56,033 nt of DNA from Photobacterium obscurum (GCF_026191635.1 NZ_JAKRRW010000030.1:1-56033), one strand, 5' to 3'. Shown: positions 7,516 to 16,816, counted from the first letter of the stretch. The notes: a model not told the origin generated them from the sequence alone. Translations and numbers: made by a program.

Positions 7516-8757
7516 ATGCAGCGGTTATTATTCCTGGTGATGTTGCTACCGGTACTGTCTTTTGCCCAAGACAGTACGGCTATGTCGTGGCTGGATAACC
7601 GCTTCCGTGTTGATCCGACCGTCGAGCAGGTCTCGTTTGTCGTGCAGCGGGAAGAAAATAGTCGGGCGATTGTCTTGGTACGTCCTGACGGCGAGAAATA
7701 CTATTCCTGGCGTCATCCGGAGAATGTGGCTTGGTACGATGAGCCGGGAATGGATATTATCTCGATCGAAAAACCCATGCCAGGCCCCTGGCAGGCGATC
7801 GGTAATGTAACACCGAAAAATCAGGTGACGGTGTTATCGGATCTTAAACTGAGCGTTGATAATCTGCCGGCGAGGCTTTACCAGTCGGAAACCCTCAAGT
7901 TTACAGCTCGCCTCACCCAAAATGGTGAGTTGCTGACAATGCGCGATTTTCTGGATCGCGTAAAGTTGTCTGTGATTTTTTACGAATTTATCGAAGATAT
8001 CGACAGCTTGCCGAAAGAAGCCCGACCGGGGCCGATTGTGCTCGGTGAGTTTGCCGATGACGGGATGGCATTTGATGAAGTGCCGGGCGACGGGGTCTTC
8101 ACCGTTGCCTTGCCGGTTGATATTCAACCAGGAAAATACCGGGTAAAGATAAGCTCTAGCAACGGTATCTTTTTGCGTACTGTCGAGCAGCAGGTATTGG
8201 TTTACCCGCCACCATTGAGAGCCAGCTTTATTCAGGGACGGGGACAAAACGAGCCTCATCAGGTGGTGGTCGAGACAGAAGAAGGGGCGTTATTACCAGG
8301 TTCTCTGGCTGCTCACATTGAGCAGGAAACCCCTGAAGAAAAAGTCATTATTAGCCAGCAACATGCGTTTTCAGATGAAGATGGTTTGAAAGTCCGGTTA
8401 CCTAATGCGAAGGCGCCTGGGCGCTATGCATGGTCTGGCTGGTTGTATGCGACAGATAACTTCAGTGAAAGGGAGCTTATATTTAGGCTACCTAAGAACC
8501 ATTTTGCTGTCATGGCCGAGCTGCAGTTGGATCTTAACCTCGCAGATTTCAGAGCCCAGCAGGAAGCGAAAGCACAACTTGCAGAGATGGAAAGGCTGGC
8601 TGCTGAAAGGGAGGCTGCCCGCTCCAAGGCCCTAAAAGTGATACTGGGGGCTAATGGGCTGGTGGTTATCTTGGTGGTAGTGGGGGCTTTCTTGTGGCGC
8701 AAACGAAAAATGAAGAAGGCGTTGGAAGAAGAAACGCTGATTGCACCAACGCCATAG
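7516..8757 (+). CDS. TIGR03503 family envelope protein
   Basis: The predicted protein has 413 residues. A signal peptide (MQRLLFLVMLLPVLSFAQ) leads into a large exported region with beta-rich, Ig-like character. One segment near 205-235 (ADDGMAFDEVPGDGVFT) resembles a repeat seen in surface proteins. A helix rich in Ala, Glu and Arg (about 345-375), one membrane span (about 377-397) and a short basic tail follow. This matches TIGR03503, a family of unknown function in marine gammaproteobacteria. The ATG at 7516 follows AGAGGTG and opens the signal peptide; the longer frame from 7435 overlaps dnaQ. It lies just behind dnaQ. Confidence 0.85.
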   Translation: MQRLLFLVMLLPVLSFAQDSTAMSWLDNRFRVDPTVEQVSFVVQREENSRAIVLVRPDGEKYYSWRHPENVAWYDEPGMDIISIEKPMPGPWQAIGNVTPKNQVTVLSDLKLSVDNLPARLYQSETLKFTARLTQNGELLTMRDFLDRVKLSVIFYEFIEDIDSLPKEARPGPIVLGEFADDGMAFDEVPGDGVFTVALPVDIQPGKYRVKISSSNGIFLRTVEQQVLVYPPPLRASFIQGRGQNEPHQVVVETEEGALLPGSLAAHIEQETPEEKVIISQQHAFSDEDGLKVRLPNAKAPGRYAWSGWLYATDNFSERELIFRLPKNHFAVMAELQLDLNLADFRAQQEAKAQLAEMERLAAEREAARSKALKVILGANGLVVILVVVGAFLWRKRKMKKALEEETLIAPTP

Positions 8758-8893
8758 CGTGAATAGGTATTGTTGCTTGATTTTGATGGATATGAATACA
8801 CTACAATCAAGCGTCTTGTCTCTGAGCCTTTTCAACCATGGCTGATAGACCAGAGAATGATTCAGCTTGGTATGACTGTTACAAGAGAAAGAT

Positions 8894-8922
8894 AAAAGGG
8901 AAGCCAACGGGCTTCCCTTTTT
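8894..8922. terminator. Bidirectional terminator between TIGR03503 gene and fadE
   Basis: A stem of about 12 bp (AAAAGGGAAGCC pairing with GGCTTCCCTTTT) has T-runs on both strands and serves both convergent genes. Confidence 0.9.
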
Positions 8923-8958
8923 CTTATGTGCATATTGGCCGTTAAGGCTATGCAGTCT

Positions 8959-11409
8959 TTAGGCGGCGATATCTTTCTCTGCTGGCTGGTAAGGTTTGGC
9001 TGCCAGCTCTTCAGAGTCAAAATCATCCACGTTGATAGTGCGCAAGCGTCCCTCTTCAGCACGGCGTAGCAGCTCGGCCTCGTCTTCATTAATTGCATTG
9101 AGCTCAAGGCCCGCTGCGGCCACTTGGTCTAGCTGCATAAACGGGAACTTCTTGCCTGCAGCCTGGCAGACGCGATCATAGATTGGCTCGGCGGCTAAAA
9201 TATCTTTCAGTGCCAGTTCAATCATCCCAACCGCATTGTTTTCACATGCTTCCAGGAACTGGCCACGGCCAATACGGCTACGGGTTTCACAAGGTGTCTG
9301 CATAATACGGGCAACTTTATGATCCAGCTTGTCGGTCGGCTTCACCCGGCCTAGGCCCAGAGGGAAAACCAGGGTACGCAGCAGAGCCGCGATAGGGCGG
9401 TTCGGGAAGTTGCGTAGGAACTCATCCAGGGCTTCCTGCGTTTGATATAGCGAATCTTGCAGTCCCCAATGAACCAACGGTAAGTCTTCCTGTTTACAGC
9501 CATCATCGGTGTAACGTTTAAGGGTTGCCGAAGAGAGGTAAAGTTGGCTGAGTACGTCACCGAGACGGGCCGATAGACGCTCTTTTCGTTTTAGTGAGCC
9601 TCCCAGTACTGCCATTGAGATATCGGCAAGTAACGCGAGGTTTGCACTATAGCGATTCAGTTGCTGGTAGTAGCGGACTGTCGGATCTTTGCGCGGAGCT
9701 GAAGAGCCTCGACCGTCGGTTAGGCCCAGCCAGAAGGAGCGAACCATATTGCTGATCACAAAGCCTACGTGGCCGAACAGAGCATTGTCGAAGCCGTTTA
9801 GTGCTTTCTCGGCATCGTCGTTATAGGCAGCATCCATTTCTTCTAGTACATAAGGATGACAGCGGATGGCACCCTGGCCAAAGATGATCATAGAGCGGGT
9901 CAGTATGTTTGCCCCTTCCACCGTAACGGCAATTGGCGCTCCCTGGTAACCCCTTGCCAAGAAGTTGCTTGGCCCCATGCAGATTCCCTTGCCGCCGACA
10001 ATGTCCATGGCATCAATGACACTGCGCTGGCCGCGGTGGGTACAGTGGTATTTGACGATAGCCGAGATGACCGATGGCTTTTCGCCTAAATCGATACCAG
10101 AAACGGTTAGGTTGCTGGCCGAATCCAAGACATAGGCGTTACCTGCAATACGAGCCAATGGTTCTTCAATCCCTTCCATCTTACCGATAGGTAATTTGAA
10201 CTGGCGACGGATACGAGCGTAGGCGCCGGTTGCCATTGCGGCAGTTTTCAGGCCGCCGGTTGAGTTTGAGGGCAGGGTGATACCACGGCCGACCGATAGA
10301 CACTCAACCAGCATACGCCAGCCTTGGCCTGCCATTTCCTTGCCCCCGATGATGAAATCGATAGGGACAAAGACTTTTTCACCCTGGGTCGGGCCGTTCT
10401 GGAATGGGACGTTGAGCGGGAAGTGGCGACGGCCGATATCAACACCGTCGGTATCGGTTGGGATCAACGCACAGGTAATGCCAAGTTCCTCTTCGTCACT
10501 GAGGAGGTGGTCGGGGTCGAACAGTTTAAATGCCATTCCCAGTACGGTAGCAATGGGGGCGAGGGTGATGTATCGCTTGTTCCAGGTCAGCTCCATCCCT
10601 AGTACTTCTTCCCCTTGCCACATGCCTTTTTTCACGATACCGAAATCAGGGATTGAGCCTGCATCAGAGCCGGCTTCAGGGCTGGTTAGTGCGAAGCAGG
10701 GAATTTCCTTGCCTTCGGCAAGGCGAGGTAGGTAATGGTCTTTTTGTGCTTGGGTACCGTAGTGTTGCAACAGCTCTCCCGGGCCGAGAGAATTAGGTAC
10801 GCCGACCGTTGAAGACAGGACGCCAGAGACACCAGTTAGCTTTTGCAGTACCAGTGATTGCGCATAGGCCGAAAATTCCAGACCACCGTATTTTTTCTTG
10901 ATGATCATGGCAAAGAATTTGTGATCTTTTAGATACTGCCAGACTTCCGGAGGAAGATCTGCCAGTTCATGGGTAACCTGGAAGTCATTGACCATACGGC
11001 AGACTTCGTTGACAGGCCCGTCAAGGAAGGCTTTTTCTTCTGCGCTCAGACGTGGCGCCGGAATGTCATGCAGCTTGTTCCAGTCAGGTGCCCCACGAAA
11101 TAGATCGGCTTCCCACCATACCGTACCGGCGTCAATCGCTTCTTTCTCTGTGCGCGACATTTCCGGCATTACGCCTTTGAAGGCTTTCAGTGCCGGCTTG
11201 CTAAGTAGGTTTTTACGCAGTGAAATCACGTTTAGCGGGATGGCGATTAGTAGGAAAGCAAGCCAGCTATATTGGCCTACGATATCCAGTACAGACCCTA
11301 GTGCGAGTACTGCAACAAGCGTTGCGGTAATCGTTTTGAGGTTGGCTCGGTGATAGGCGAGCACACCGGTTATACCAATTAGCCCTAGTAGGTACACAAG
11401 TGTAACCAT
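8959..11409 (-). CDS. fadE: Acyl-CoA dehydrogenase FadE
   Basis: The predicted enzyme has 816 residues (E. coli FadE has 814) and performs the first step of fatty-acid beta-oxidation, making trans-2-enoyl-CoA with FAD. Two N-terminal membrane helices (about 1-60) precede the acyl-CoA dehydrogenase N-terminal, middle (CFALTSPEAGSDAGS) and C-terminal FAD domains, then the DUF1974 tail of this family. The start at 11,409 follows a strong AGGAGA site; a frame from 11,514 would run through the control region. A FadR-like operator lies 61 bases upstream. E. coli also has fadE next to gmhA and yafJ, but here a SulP gene lies between. Confidence 0.97.
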   Translation of the reverse strand: MVTLVYLLGLIGITGVLAYHRANLKTITATLVAVLALGSVLDIVGQYSWLAFLLIAIPLNVISLRKNLLSKPALKAFKGVMPEMSRTEKEAIDAGTVWWEADLFRGAPDWNKLHDIPAPRLSAEEKAFLDGPVNEVCRMVNDFQVTHELADLPPEVWQYLKDHKFFAMIIKKKYGGLEFSAYAQSLVLQKLTGVSGVLSSTVGVPNSLGPGELLQHYGTQAQKDHYLPRLAEGKEIPCFALTSPEAGSDAGSIPDFGIVKKGMWQGEEVLGMELTWNKRYITLAPIATVLGMAFKLFDPDHLLSDEEELGITCALIPTDTDGVDIGRRHFPLNVPFQNGPTQGEKVFVPIDFIIGGKEMAGQGWRMLVECLSVGRGITLPSNSTGGLKTAAMATGAYARIRRQFKLPIGKMEGIEEPLARIAGNAYVLDSASNLTVSGIDLGEKPSVISAIVKYHCTHRGQRSVIDAMDIVGGKGICMGPSNFLARGYQGAPIAVTVEGANILTRSMIIFGQGAIRCHPYVLEEMDAAYNDDAEKALNGFDNALFGHVGFVISNMVRSFWLGLTDGRGSSAPRKDPTVRYYQQLNRYSANLALLADISMAVLGGSLKRKERLSARLGDVLSQLYLSSATLKRYTDDGCKQEDLPLVHWGLQDSLYQTQEALDEFLRNFPNRPIAALLRTLVFPLGLGRVKPTDKLDHKVARIMQTPCETRSRIGRGQFLEACENNAVGMIELALKDILAAEPIYDRVCQAAGKKFPFMQLDQVAAAGLELNAINEDEAELLRRAEEGRLRTINVDDFDSEELAAKPYQPAEKDIAA

Positions 11410-11469
11410 GACGATTCTCCTTATCGGGGCGTTGATTTTTTTATTGTTTGGGTACGTTTTATGCAAGGT

Positions 11470-11486
11470 AAGAGGTCTTACCACTT
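11470..11486. promoter_or_regulatory. Probable FadR operator upstream of fadE
   Basis: The 17-base AAGAGGTCTTACCACTT keeps the GGTC core and the opposite ACCA half of the FadR consensus AACTGGTCNGACCAGTT, with four mismatches. It lies 61 bases before the fadE start. FadR repression of fadE, relieved by long-chain acyl-CoA, is established in enterobacteria; here it is inferred from the site alone. Confidence 0.55.
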
Positions 11487-11671
11487 GTGATAAGTGTAAT
11501 TTGTTTTTTAACAAAATGTAAAATAATTTTCCCTTCTGAAAGGGCCGGGTTACGCAGAAATGTCGGTTTACCCCTTGTTACAGAAGGGATTGATCAAGAT
11601 CAGCGAGTTGAAAAAATGTGCTTGCGAAAAAATGTCATACAATTAAGATTGTGTTTGTTGTGATGCTGTTC

Positions 11672-11839
11672 ACGCTATTTTGACGTTGACAATAGCGTCT
11701 ATTTATTATGTGGATGGCTCATGGAGCCACCTGTTGCCTTTCCCGAACTCCGACTGACACATGCCCGCCGGATCCCTTTCTCGGGATGACAGCTTTTTCC
11801 TTAAAATTTTTCTTTTGCACGCAAGTGCAGGGGTTTGTC
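11672..11839 (+). promoter_or_regulatory. Hairpin-rich leader of the SulP gene
   Basis: Three stems follow one another: ACGCTATT with AATAGCGT (11,672-11,698), TGGCTC with GAGCCA closing an ATG triloop (11,715-11,729), and ATCCC with GGGAT (11,772-11,787). The last stem covers a possible ATG start at 11,786. The preferred GTG start at 11,840 follows AGGGG. The order suggests a structured 5' untranslated region, but I do not recognise a known riboswitch class. Confidence 0.3.
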
Positions 11840-13558
11840 GTGTTGTTATTTCATGCTTTGAAGCAAGCGTGGCGGGAAGGTTATTCTTTCTCGAAACTGC
11901 GTTCTGATATTGTTGCCGGGGTTACTGTTGGTGTTGTCGCGATCCCGTTGGGGATGGCCTTGGCGATTGCTGTGGGCGTACCGCCGCAGCATGGCTTGTA
12001 CACCGTTATTGTTGCTGGTTTGCTGGCGGCGTTGTTTGGTGGTTCACGGTTTAATATCACCGGGCCGACAGCGGCATTTGTGGTCATTTTGTTGCCAATT
12101 ACCCAGCAGTATGGTTTGTCAGGGCTGATGCTGGCGACGTTGATGTCGGGAGTGATCTTGTTGTTGATGGGGCTACTACGGCTAGGTCAATTGGTTGCCT
12201 ATGTGCCTTACCCGGTGACCACCGGTTTTACGGCGGGTATTGGCCTGGTGATTGCCTTTTTGCAGCTCAAAGATCTGCTGGGGCTTGCAGTGGTAGGTAG
12301 CCCGATCCATTTCCCGGAAAAAGTCATGGCTTATGCCAGTGCGTTGCCGACGATAAATTATGCCGATGCCATGGTTGGATTTGGCACAATCGCCACGTTT
12401 ATTCTGTGGGCAAGGTTAAAGAACCGCATTCCAGCTCATGTGGTTGCTTTGGTGACTGGTACATTGTTGGCATTTTTGATGAACCAGTGGGGAGCAACCC
12501 ACGTCGGTTTGCTGGGCGAGAAGTTCCACTATCAAATTGGCGACTTGATTGGCCAGGGGATCCCGCAGGTGTTACCGCAACTGGTGATGCCGTGGCAAAA
12601 TGCAGACTTCAGCTGGGCGCTGGTGGTTGAGTTGTTGCCGGCGGCCTTTACTATTGCAATGCTGGGCTGTATTGAGTCTTTGCTCTGTGCCGTGGTTGCC
12701 GATGGTATGACGGGGAGCAAGCATAATCCGAATGCCGAACTGGTTGGGCAGGGGCTGGCTAATATGGTGGTACCGTTCTTTGGCGGAATCCCTGCCACGG
12801 CGGCAATTGCCCGTACCGCAACCAATATTCGTGCCGGTGGCTTCTCGCCAATTTCTGCGATCACCCATGCCTTGTTCGTGCTGGCAGCAATGATCGTGCT
12901 GGCACCGATGCTGTCCTATATTCCGATGAGTGCATTGGCCGGGTTGTTAATCATGGTAGCCTGGAATATGTCGGAAGCGCCGCACTTTGTCCGTACGCTA
13001 AAGATCGCACCGCGCCGCGATGTGGCAGTTTTGCTGACATGCTTTACGCTGACTGTCGTGTTTGACATGGTAATTGCCGTCGTGGTTGGCCTGCTACTGG
13101 CCGGAGTGTTGTTTATCCAGCGTATCGCGACGCTAACCAGCGTGACTGTGGTAAATCGTGAACACCAGCATCAGGACTTCGGTGATGACGTGGTGGTGTA
13201 TGATATCAACGGCCCGTTGTTTTTTGCCGCCAGCGAAAAGGCCTTCAATGTAATTGAGCACTCGGCTGTTGATACCCGGGCGGTAGTGCTGGACTTCAGT
13301 GACGTATCGACCATTGATATCACAGCGATTCATGCCTTCGAGAGTGCGCTAGACCGTATACGTCAGTATCCGGTTTACCTACTTGGCGTTGCCGAACATG
13401 TCGAGAAAAAACTGTCAACTGCCGGGGTATTAGAGGCTGACAATATCGCCCTTTATCCATCAGCGCAGTCATTACGTGAGCATTTAGCAATAAACCATCA
13501 CAATGTGCTACCTCAGGAGTCGACACCCTCGACTGTTTCTTTGTACACTGCAAGCTAA
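11840..13558 (+). CDS. SulP-family inorganic anion transporter
   Basis: The predicted protein has 572 residues. It combines a sulfate-permease transmembrane domain of 10 or more helices (about 15-420) with a C-terminal STAS domain (about 440-545, including the VVLDFSDVSTIDIT core). The early VAGVTVGVVAIPLGMALAI and GLYTVIVAGLLAALFGGS helices are typical. Known SulP proteins carry sulfate, bicarbonate or organic acids; the substrate here is not determinable. GTG 11,840 is preferred because AGGGG lies 6 bases upstream; ATG 11,786 and a frame from 11,708 are alternatives. It sits between fadE and gmhA, which are adjacent in E. coli, and it has a hairpin-rich leader. Confidence 0.88.
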   Translation: MLLFHALKQAWREGYSFSKLRSDIVAGVTVGVVAIPLGMALAIAVGVPPQHGLYTVIVAGLLAALFGGSRFNITGPTAAFVVILLPITQQYGLSGLMLATLMSGVILLLMGLLRLGQLVAYVPYPVTTGFTAGIGLVIAFLQLKDLLGLAVVGSPIHFPEKVMAYASALPTINYADAMVGFGTIATFILWARLKNRIPAHVVALVTGTLLAFLMNQWGATHVGLLGEKFHYQIGDLIGQGIPQVLPQLVMPWQNADFSWALVVELLPAAFTIAMLGCIESLLCAVVADGMTGSKHNPNAELVGQGLANMVVPFFGGIPATAAIARTATNIRAGGFSPISAITHALFVLAAMIVLAPMLSYIPMSALAGLLIMVAWNMSEAPHFVRTLKIAPRRDVAVLLTCFTLTVVFDMVIAVVVGLLLAGVLFIQRIATLTSVTVVNREHQHQDFGDDVVVYDINGPLFFAASEKAFNVIEHSAVDTRAVVLDFSDVSTIDITAIHAFESALDRIRQYPVYLLGVAEHVEKKLSTAGVLEADNIALYPSAQSLREHLAINHHNVLPQESTPSTVSLYTAS

Positions 13559-13572
13559 GGCGCATAAATGCT

Positions 13573-13592
13573 TAGCCGGGTATGCCCGGCTA
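13573..13592 (+). terminator. Hairpin after SulP gene
   Basis: A perfect 8-bp GC-rich stem (TAGCCGGG with CCCGGCTA) closes a 4-base loop 15 bases after the stop. No T-run follows, so termination is uncertain. Confidence 0.4.
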
Positions 13593-13628
13593 GGCGATAA
13601 TATTGTATGAATAACCAGAGATTAGCCT

Positions 13629-14210
13629 ATGTACCAAGATTTGATTCGCGCAGAACTAAATGAAGCTGCAGAAGTACTGAACCGTTTTTTGAGTGATGAA
13701 AAAAACATTGCAGATATTGAAGCTGCTGCCAAAGTACTGGCAGAGTCGTTTAAGCAGGGCGGCAAGGTACTGTCATGTGGTAACGGTGGCTCACACTGTG
13801 ATGCGATGCATTTTGCCGAAGAGCTGACAGGACGCTACCGCGAAAACCGTCCGGGCTACCCTGGTATTGCTATTTCAGATCCGAGCCACCTTTCATGTGT
13901 GAGTAATGACTTCGGCTATGACCATGTATTCTCGCGCTATCTGGAAGCTGTTGGTGCGCAGGGTGATGTTTTGTTCGGCCTGTCGACTTCGGGTAACTCA
14001 GGCAATATTCTGAAAGCAATCGATGCTGCAAAAGCCAAAGGTATGAAAACTATTGCCCTGACAGGTAAGGACGGCGGTAAGATGGCTGGTTTGGCTGATG
14101 TCGAAATTCGCGTTCCGCATTTTGGCTTTGCCGACCGTATCCAGGAAGTGCATATTAAAATTATCCATATTTTAATTATGCTGGTTGAGAAAGAGATGGC
14201 CTCGAGCTAA
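13629..14210 (+). CDS. gmhA: Phosphoheptose isomerase
   Basis: The predicted enzyme has 193 residues and converts sedoheptulose 7-phosphate to D-glycero-D-manno-heptose 7-phosphate, the first step of ADP-heptose synthesis for the LPS inner core. A single SIS domain shows SCGNGGSHCDAMHFAEEL with the zinc/catalytic His and Glu residues, the STSGNSGNIL phosphate-binding loop, and the late RIQEVHIKIIH helix. Length and motifs match E. coli GmhA (LpcA). It is followed by yafJ after 53 bases, as in E. coli. Confidence 0.97.
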   Translation: MYQDLIRAELNEAAEVLNRFLSDEKNIADIEAAAKVLAESFKQGGKVLSCGNGGSHCDAMHFAEELTGRYRENRPGYPGIAISDPSHLSCVSNDFGYDHVFSRYLEAVGAQGDVLFGLSTSGNSGNILKAIDAAKAKGMKTIALTGKDGGKMAGLADVEIRVPHFGFADRIQEVHIKIIHILIMLVEKEMASS

Positions 14211-14263
14211 CACTATTATTGTTAGTAAGTACTTCAATACAGTAACAGAGGGCATAAAGGACT

Positions 14264-15043
14264 ATGTGTGAATTGCTTGGCATGAGTGCCAATGTGCCAA
14301 CCGATATTTGTTTTAGTTTTACTGGCCTGATGCAGCGGGGTGGAAAGACCGGTCCGCATAGCGACGGCTGGGGGATCACCTTTTATGAAGGACGGGGCTT
14401 TCGGACCTTTAAAGATCCTAACCCGAGCTGCCGATCGCGTATTGCCGAGCTGGTGCAGGAATACCCGATCAAAAGCTGTGCGGTCGTTAGCCATATCCGG
14501 CAGGCCAATCGTGGTGGGGTCAGTCTGGAAAATACCCACCCGTTTACCCGTGAGCTGTGGGGACGCTATTGGACCTTCGCTCATAACGGCCAGCTGACTG
14601 ACTATGAAGCATTAGATACCGGTCGCTTTAAACCCGTCGGTGATACCGATAGCGAAATGGCTTTTTGTTGGCTGCTCAACCAGCTTGAAGCTAAATTCCC
14701 GGTATTACCTGATGATTTAGCACCAGTGTATGATTATGTAGCCAGTTGCTGTGATAAGTTACGTCAGCTAGGTGTATACAATATGCTGCTGAGTAATGGT
14801 GAGTATGTGTTGACCTACTGTACCAATAACTTGCATTGGATCACCCGTCGTGCGCCGTTTGGGCAGGCATCTTTGATAGACGAAGATGTGACGATTGATT
14901 TCCAGAAGGAAACGACGCCCAATGATGTGGTGACGGTGATTGCGACTCAGCCGCTGACCAATGATGAGAACTGGCACAAAATGCAACAGGGTGAGTTTGG
15001 GGTATTTCATTTCGGTGAGTTAATTCATAACCGCATCTTGTAA
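14264..15043 (+). CDS. yafJ: YafJ, class II glutamine amidotransferase domain protein
   Basis: The predicted protein has 259 residues. The N-terminal nucleophile Cys2 (MCELLG) is in place after Met removal. The later amidotransferase motifs SHIRQANRGGV, THPFTRE, AHNGQL and the TDSE segment are all present. No synthetase domain follows, so it is a stand-alone Ntn-type glutaminase-like protein (DUF3700/YafJ group). Its acceptor is not known. It lies directly after gmhA as in E. coli and ends before a strong bidirectional terminator. Confidence 0.93.
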   Translation: MCELLGMSANVPTDICFSFTGLMQRGGKTGPHSDGWGITFYEGRGFRTFKDPNPSCRSRIAELVQEYPIKSCAVVSHIRQANRGGVSLENTHPFTRELWGRYWTFAHNGQLTDYEALDTGRFKPVGDTDSEMAFCWLLNQLEAKFPVLPDDLAPVYDYVASCCDKLRQLGVYNMLLSNGEYVLTYCTNNLHWITRRAPFGQASLIDEDVTIDFQKETTPNDVVTVIATQPLTNDENWHKMQQGEFGVFHFGELIHNRIL

Positions 15044-15086
15044 ATTGGTATCTACCTCAACGGTTCTGCATTTCTGTGTTGAGAAT

Positions 15087-15116
15087 AAAAAACGCGACCT
15101 GTTGGTCGCGTTTTTT
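15087..15116. terminator. Bidirectional terminator between yafJ and purN
   Basis: A 13-bp stem (AAAAAACGCGACC with GGTCGCGTTTTTT) with a 4-base loop provides T-runs on both strands for two convergent operons. Confidence 0.95.
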
Positions 15117-15129
15117 AGTTGAGCTTTGT

Positions 15130-15771
15130 TTATTCAGCCGCATAGCCGTGAGGTGGAAGCTCCTTGCCATCAAAGATCGCATTTTCATCTGCCATGTTTA
15201 GCCTCCCCTGCAAGAACCAGTTTGCTACCAGTGGGTAGATACGGTGCTCCTGTTGCTGCACACGTGCCGTGACGTCTTCAACAGTATCACTATCAAAGAT
15301 AGGTACCTTCGCCTGCAGGATCACCGGGCCACCATCTAGTTCTTCAGTTACAAAGTGAACACTGGTGCCGTGCTCCTTATCGCCAGCGTCGATAGCACGC
15401 TGGTGGGTATGTAAACCTGTATACTTAGGCAGCAGCGACGGGTGTACATTGAGCATGCGTCCCTGATAGTGGCGCACGAACTCGCCACTGAGGATACGCA
15501 TGAAACCGGCGAGGATAACAAGATCCGGCTGATAGGCATCGATGCACTCAGCCATGGCTCGGTCGTAAGTGTCACGATCACTGTAACCAGCGGCTGCAAG
15601 GTGTACGGTATCAATACCGGCCTGGCGAGCTCGTTCAAGCCCATAGGCATCAGCTTTGTTTGACACGACAGCTGCAATTCTTGCATTAGCGACGGTGCCG
15701 TCTTGGCAGGCATCAATCATGGCTTGAAGGTTAGAGCCGCTGCCAGAAATCAGGACTACGATGTTTTTCAT
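15130..15771 (-). CDS. purN: Phosphoribosylglycinamide formyltransferase
   Basis: The predicted enzyme has 213 residues and formylates GAR with 10-formyl-tetrahydrofolate in de novo purine synthesis. It shows the N-terminal GSGSNLQA phosphate loop, ILAGFMRIL, and the catalytic LNVHPSLLPKYTG segment (Asn and His), followed by the HGTSVHFV and ELDGGPVI region with the conserved Asp. The start at 15,771 gives the family N-terminus and lies 4 bases after the purM stop; a longer frame overlaps purM. It is the second gene of purMN. Confidence 0.97.
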   Translation of the reverse strand: MKNIVVLISGSGSNLQAMIDACQDGTVANARIAAVVSNKADAYGLERARQAGIDTVHLAAAGYSDRDTYDRAMAECIDAYQPDLVILAGFMRILSGEFVRHYQGRMLNVHPSLLPKYTGLHTHQRAIDAGDKEHGTSVHFVTEELDGGPVILQAKVPIFDSDTVEDVTARVQQQEHRIYPLVANWFLQGRLNMADENAIFDGKELPPHGYAAE

Positions 15772-15775
15772 CGAC

Positions 15776-16816
15776 TCACTTAATCTCCACCTGCTCTTCA
15801 CCCGTTTCGGCCGTCGCAATTTCACCTAGCAGCCAGGCGTTTTCGCCCTCGGCTTTTAGGATTTCAATCGCTTGTGCTGCCTGTTCTTGCGGCAGGGCAA
15901 TAACCAGGCCTACGCCACAGTTGAAGGTACGGTACATTTCATATGTCTCAACATTGCCCGCTTCTTGCAGCCAGTTGAAGACAATAGGCCACTCCCAGCT
16001 GCTACCGTCAACGATTGCTTTTGCCCCTTCTGGTAGTACACGAGGAATATTTTCCCAGAAACCACCGCCGGTGATATGCGAAATAGCGTGAACATCACAG
16101 CTTTCCATCATCTTCAGAGTGGATTTGACATAAATTTTGGTTGGCTCAAGCAAGTGATCGGCCAATGGCTTGCCTTCAAGCTCCTGGTTTAGGTCTGCTT
16201 GAGAGACTTCGAGGATCTTACGGATCAGAGAGAAACCGTTTGAGTGCGGTCCGCTTGACCCTACAGCCACAAGCGCGTCACCAGCTTTAACTTTGCTGCC
16301 GTCAATGATGTCAGCTTTTTCTACAACACCGACACAGAAGCCTGCAACGTCATAGTCTTCGCCGTGGTACATCCCTGGCATTTCAGCGGTTTCACCGCCA
16401 ATCAGGGCACAGCCTGATTGGACACAGCCTTCACCGATCCCCGCGACAACAGCGGCAGCGGTGTCAACCTCCAGCTTTCCTGTCGCGTAGTAGTCGAGGA
16501 AGAACAAAGGCTCTCCACCTTGAACAATCAAATCGTTCACACACATCGCGACAAGATCGATACCAATGGTATCGTGCTTGTTCAAATCCATTGCTAAACG
16601 CAGTTTGGTGCCCACGCCGTCTGTACCAGAAACTAATACTGGCTCTTTATACTTGGTTGGTAGCGAGCAAAGCGCCCCGAAACCACCAATACCGCCCATC
16701 ACTTCCGGGCGGTGGGTGCGTTTTACCACCCCTTTAATACGATCAACCAATGCATTACCCGCATCAATATCAACACCTGCATCTTTGTAACTAAGAGAAG
16801 AGTTATTGCCGCTCAC
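15776..16816 (-). CDS. purM: Phosphoribosylformylglycinamidine cyclo-ligase (AIR synthetase)
   Basis: The predicted enzyme has 346 residues (E. coli 345) and closes the imidazole ring of AIR using ATP in the fifth purine step. The sequence has the N-terminal YKDAGVDIDAGNALVDRIK motif, the VSGTDGVGTKLRLA nucleotide-binding segment, GGETAEMPGMY, and the C-terminal HITGGGFWENIPRVLP stretch. It heads the purMN operon, which diverges from upp; a PurR box lies 64 bases upstream of its start. This arrangement matches E. coli. Confidence 0.98.
   Translation of the reverse strand: MSGNNSSLSYKDAGVDIDAGNALVDRIKGVVKRTHRPEVMGGIGGFGALCSLPTKYKEPVLVSGTDGVGTKLRLAMDLNKHDTIGIDLVAMCVNDLIVQGGEPLFFLDYYATGKLEVDTAAAVVAGIGEGCVQSGCALIGGETAEMPGMYHGEDYDVAGFCVGVVEKADIIDGSKVKAGDALVAVGSSGPHSNGFSLIRKILEVSQADLNQELEGKPLADHLLEPTKIYVKSTLKMMESCDVHAISHITGGGFWENIPRVLPEGAKAIVDGSSWEWPIVFNWLQEAGNVETYEMYRTFNCGVGLVIALPQEQAAQAIEILKAEGENAWLLGEIATAETGEEQVEIK

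Noticed and set aside
7834..8259. Minus-strand frame of 141 codons inside the TIGR03503 gene
   Set aside because: Shadow frame opposite a well-supported gene; no ribosome site or family motif.
8839..8946. Plus-strand 35-codon frame between the TIGR03503 gene and fadE
   Set aside because: It runs through the bidirectional terminator hairpin and lacks a ribosome site.
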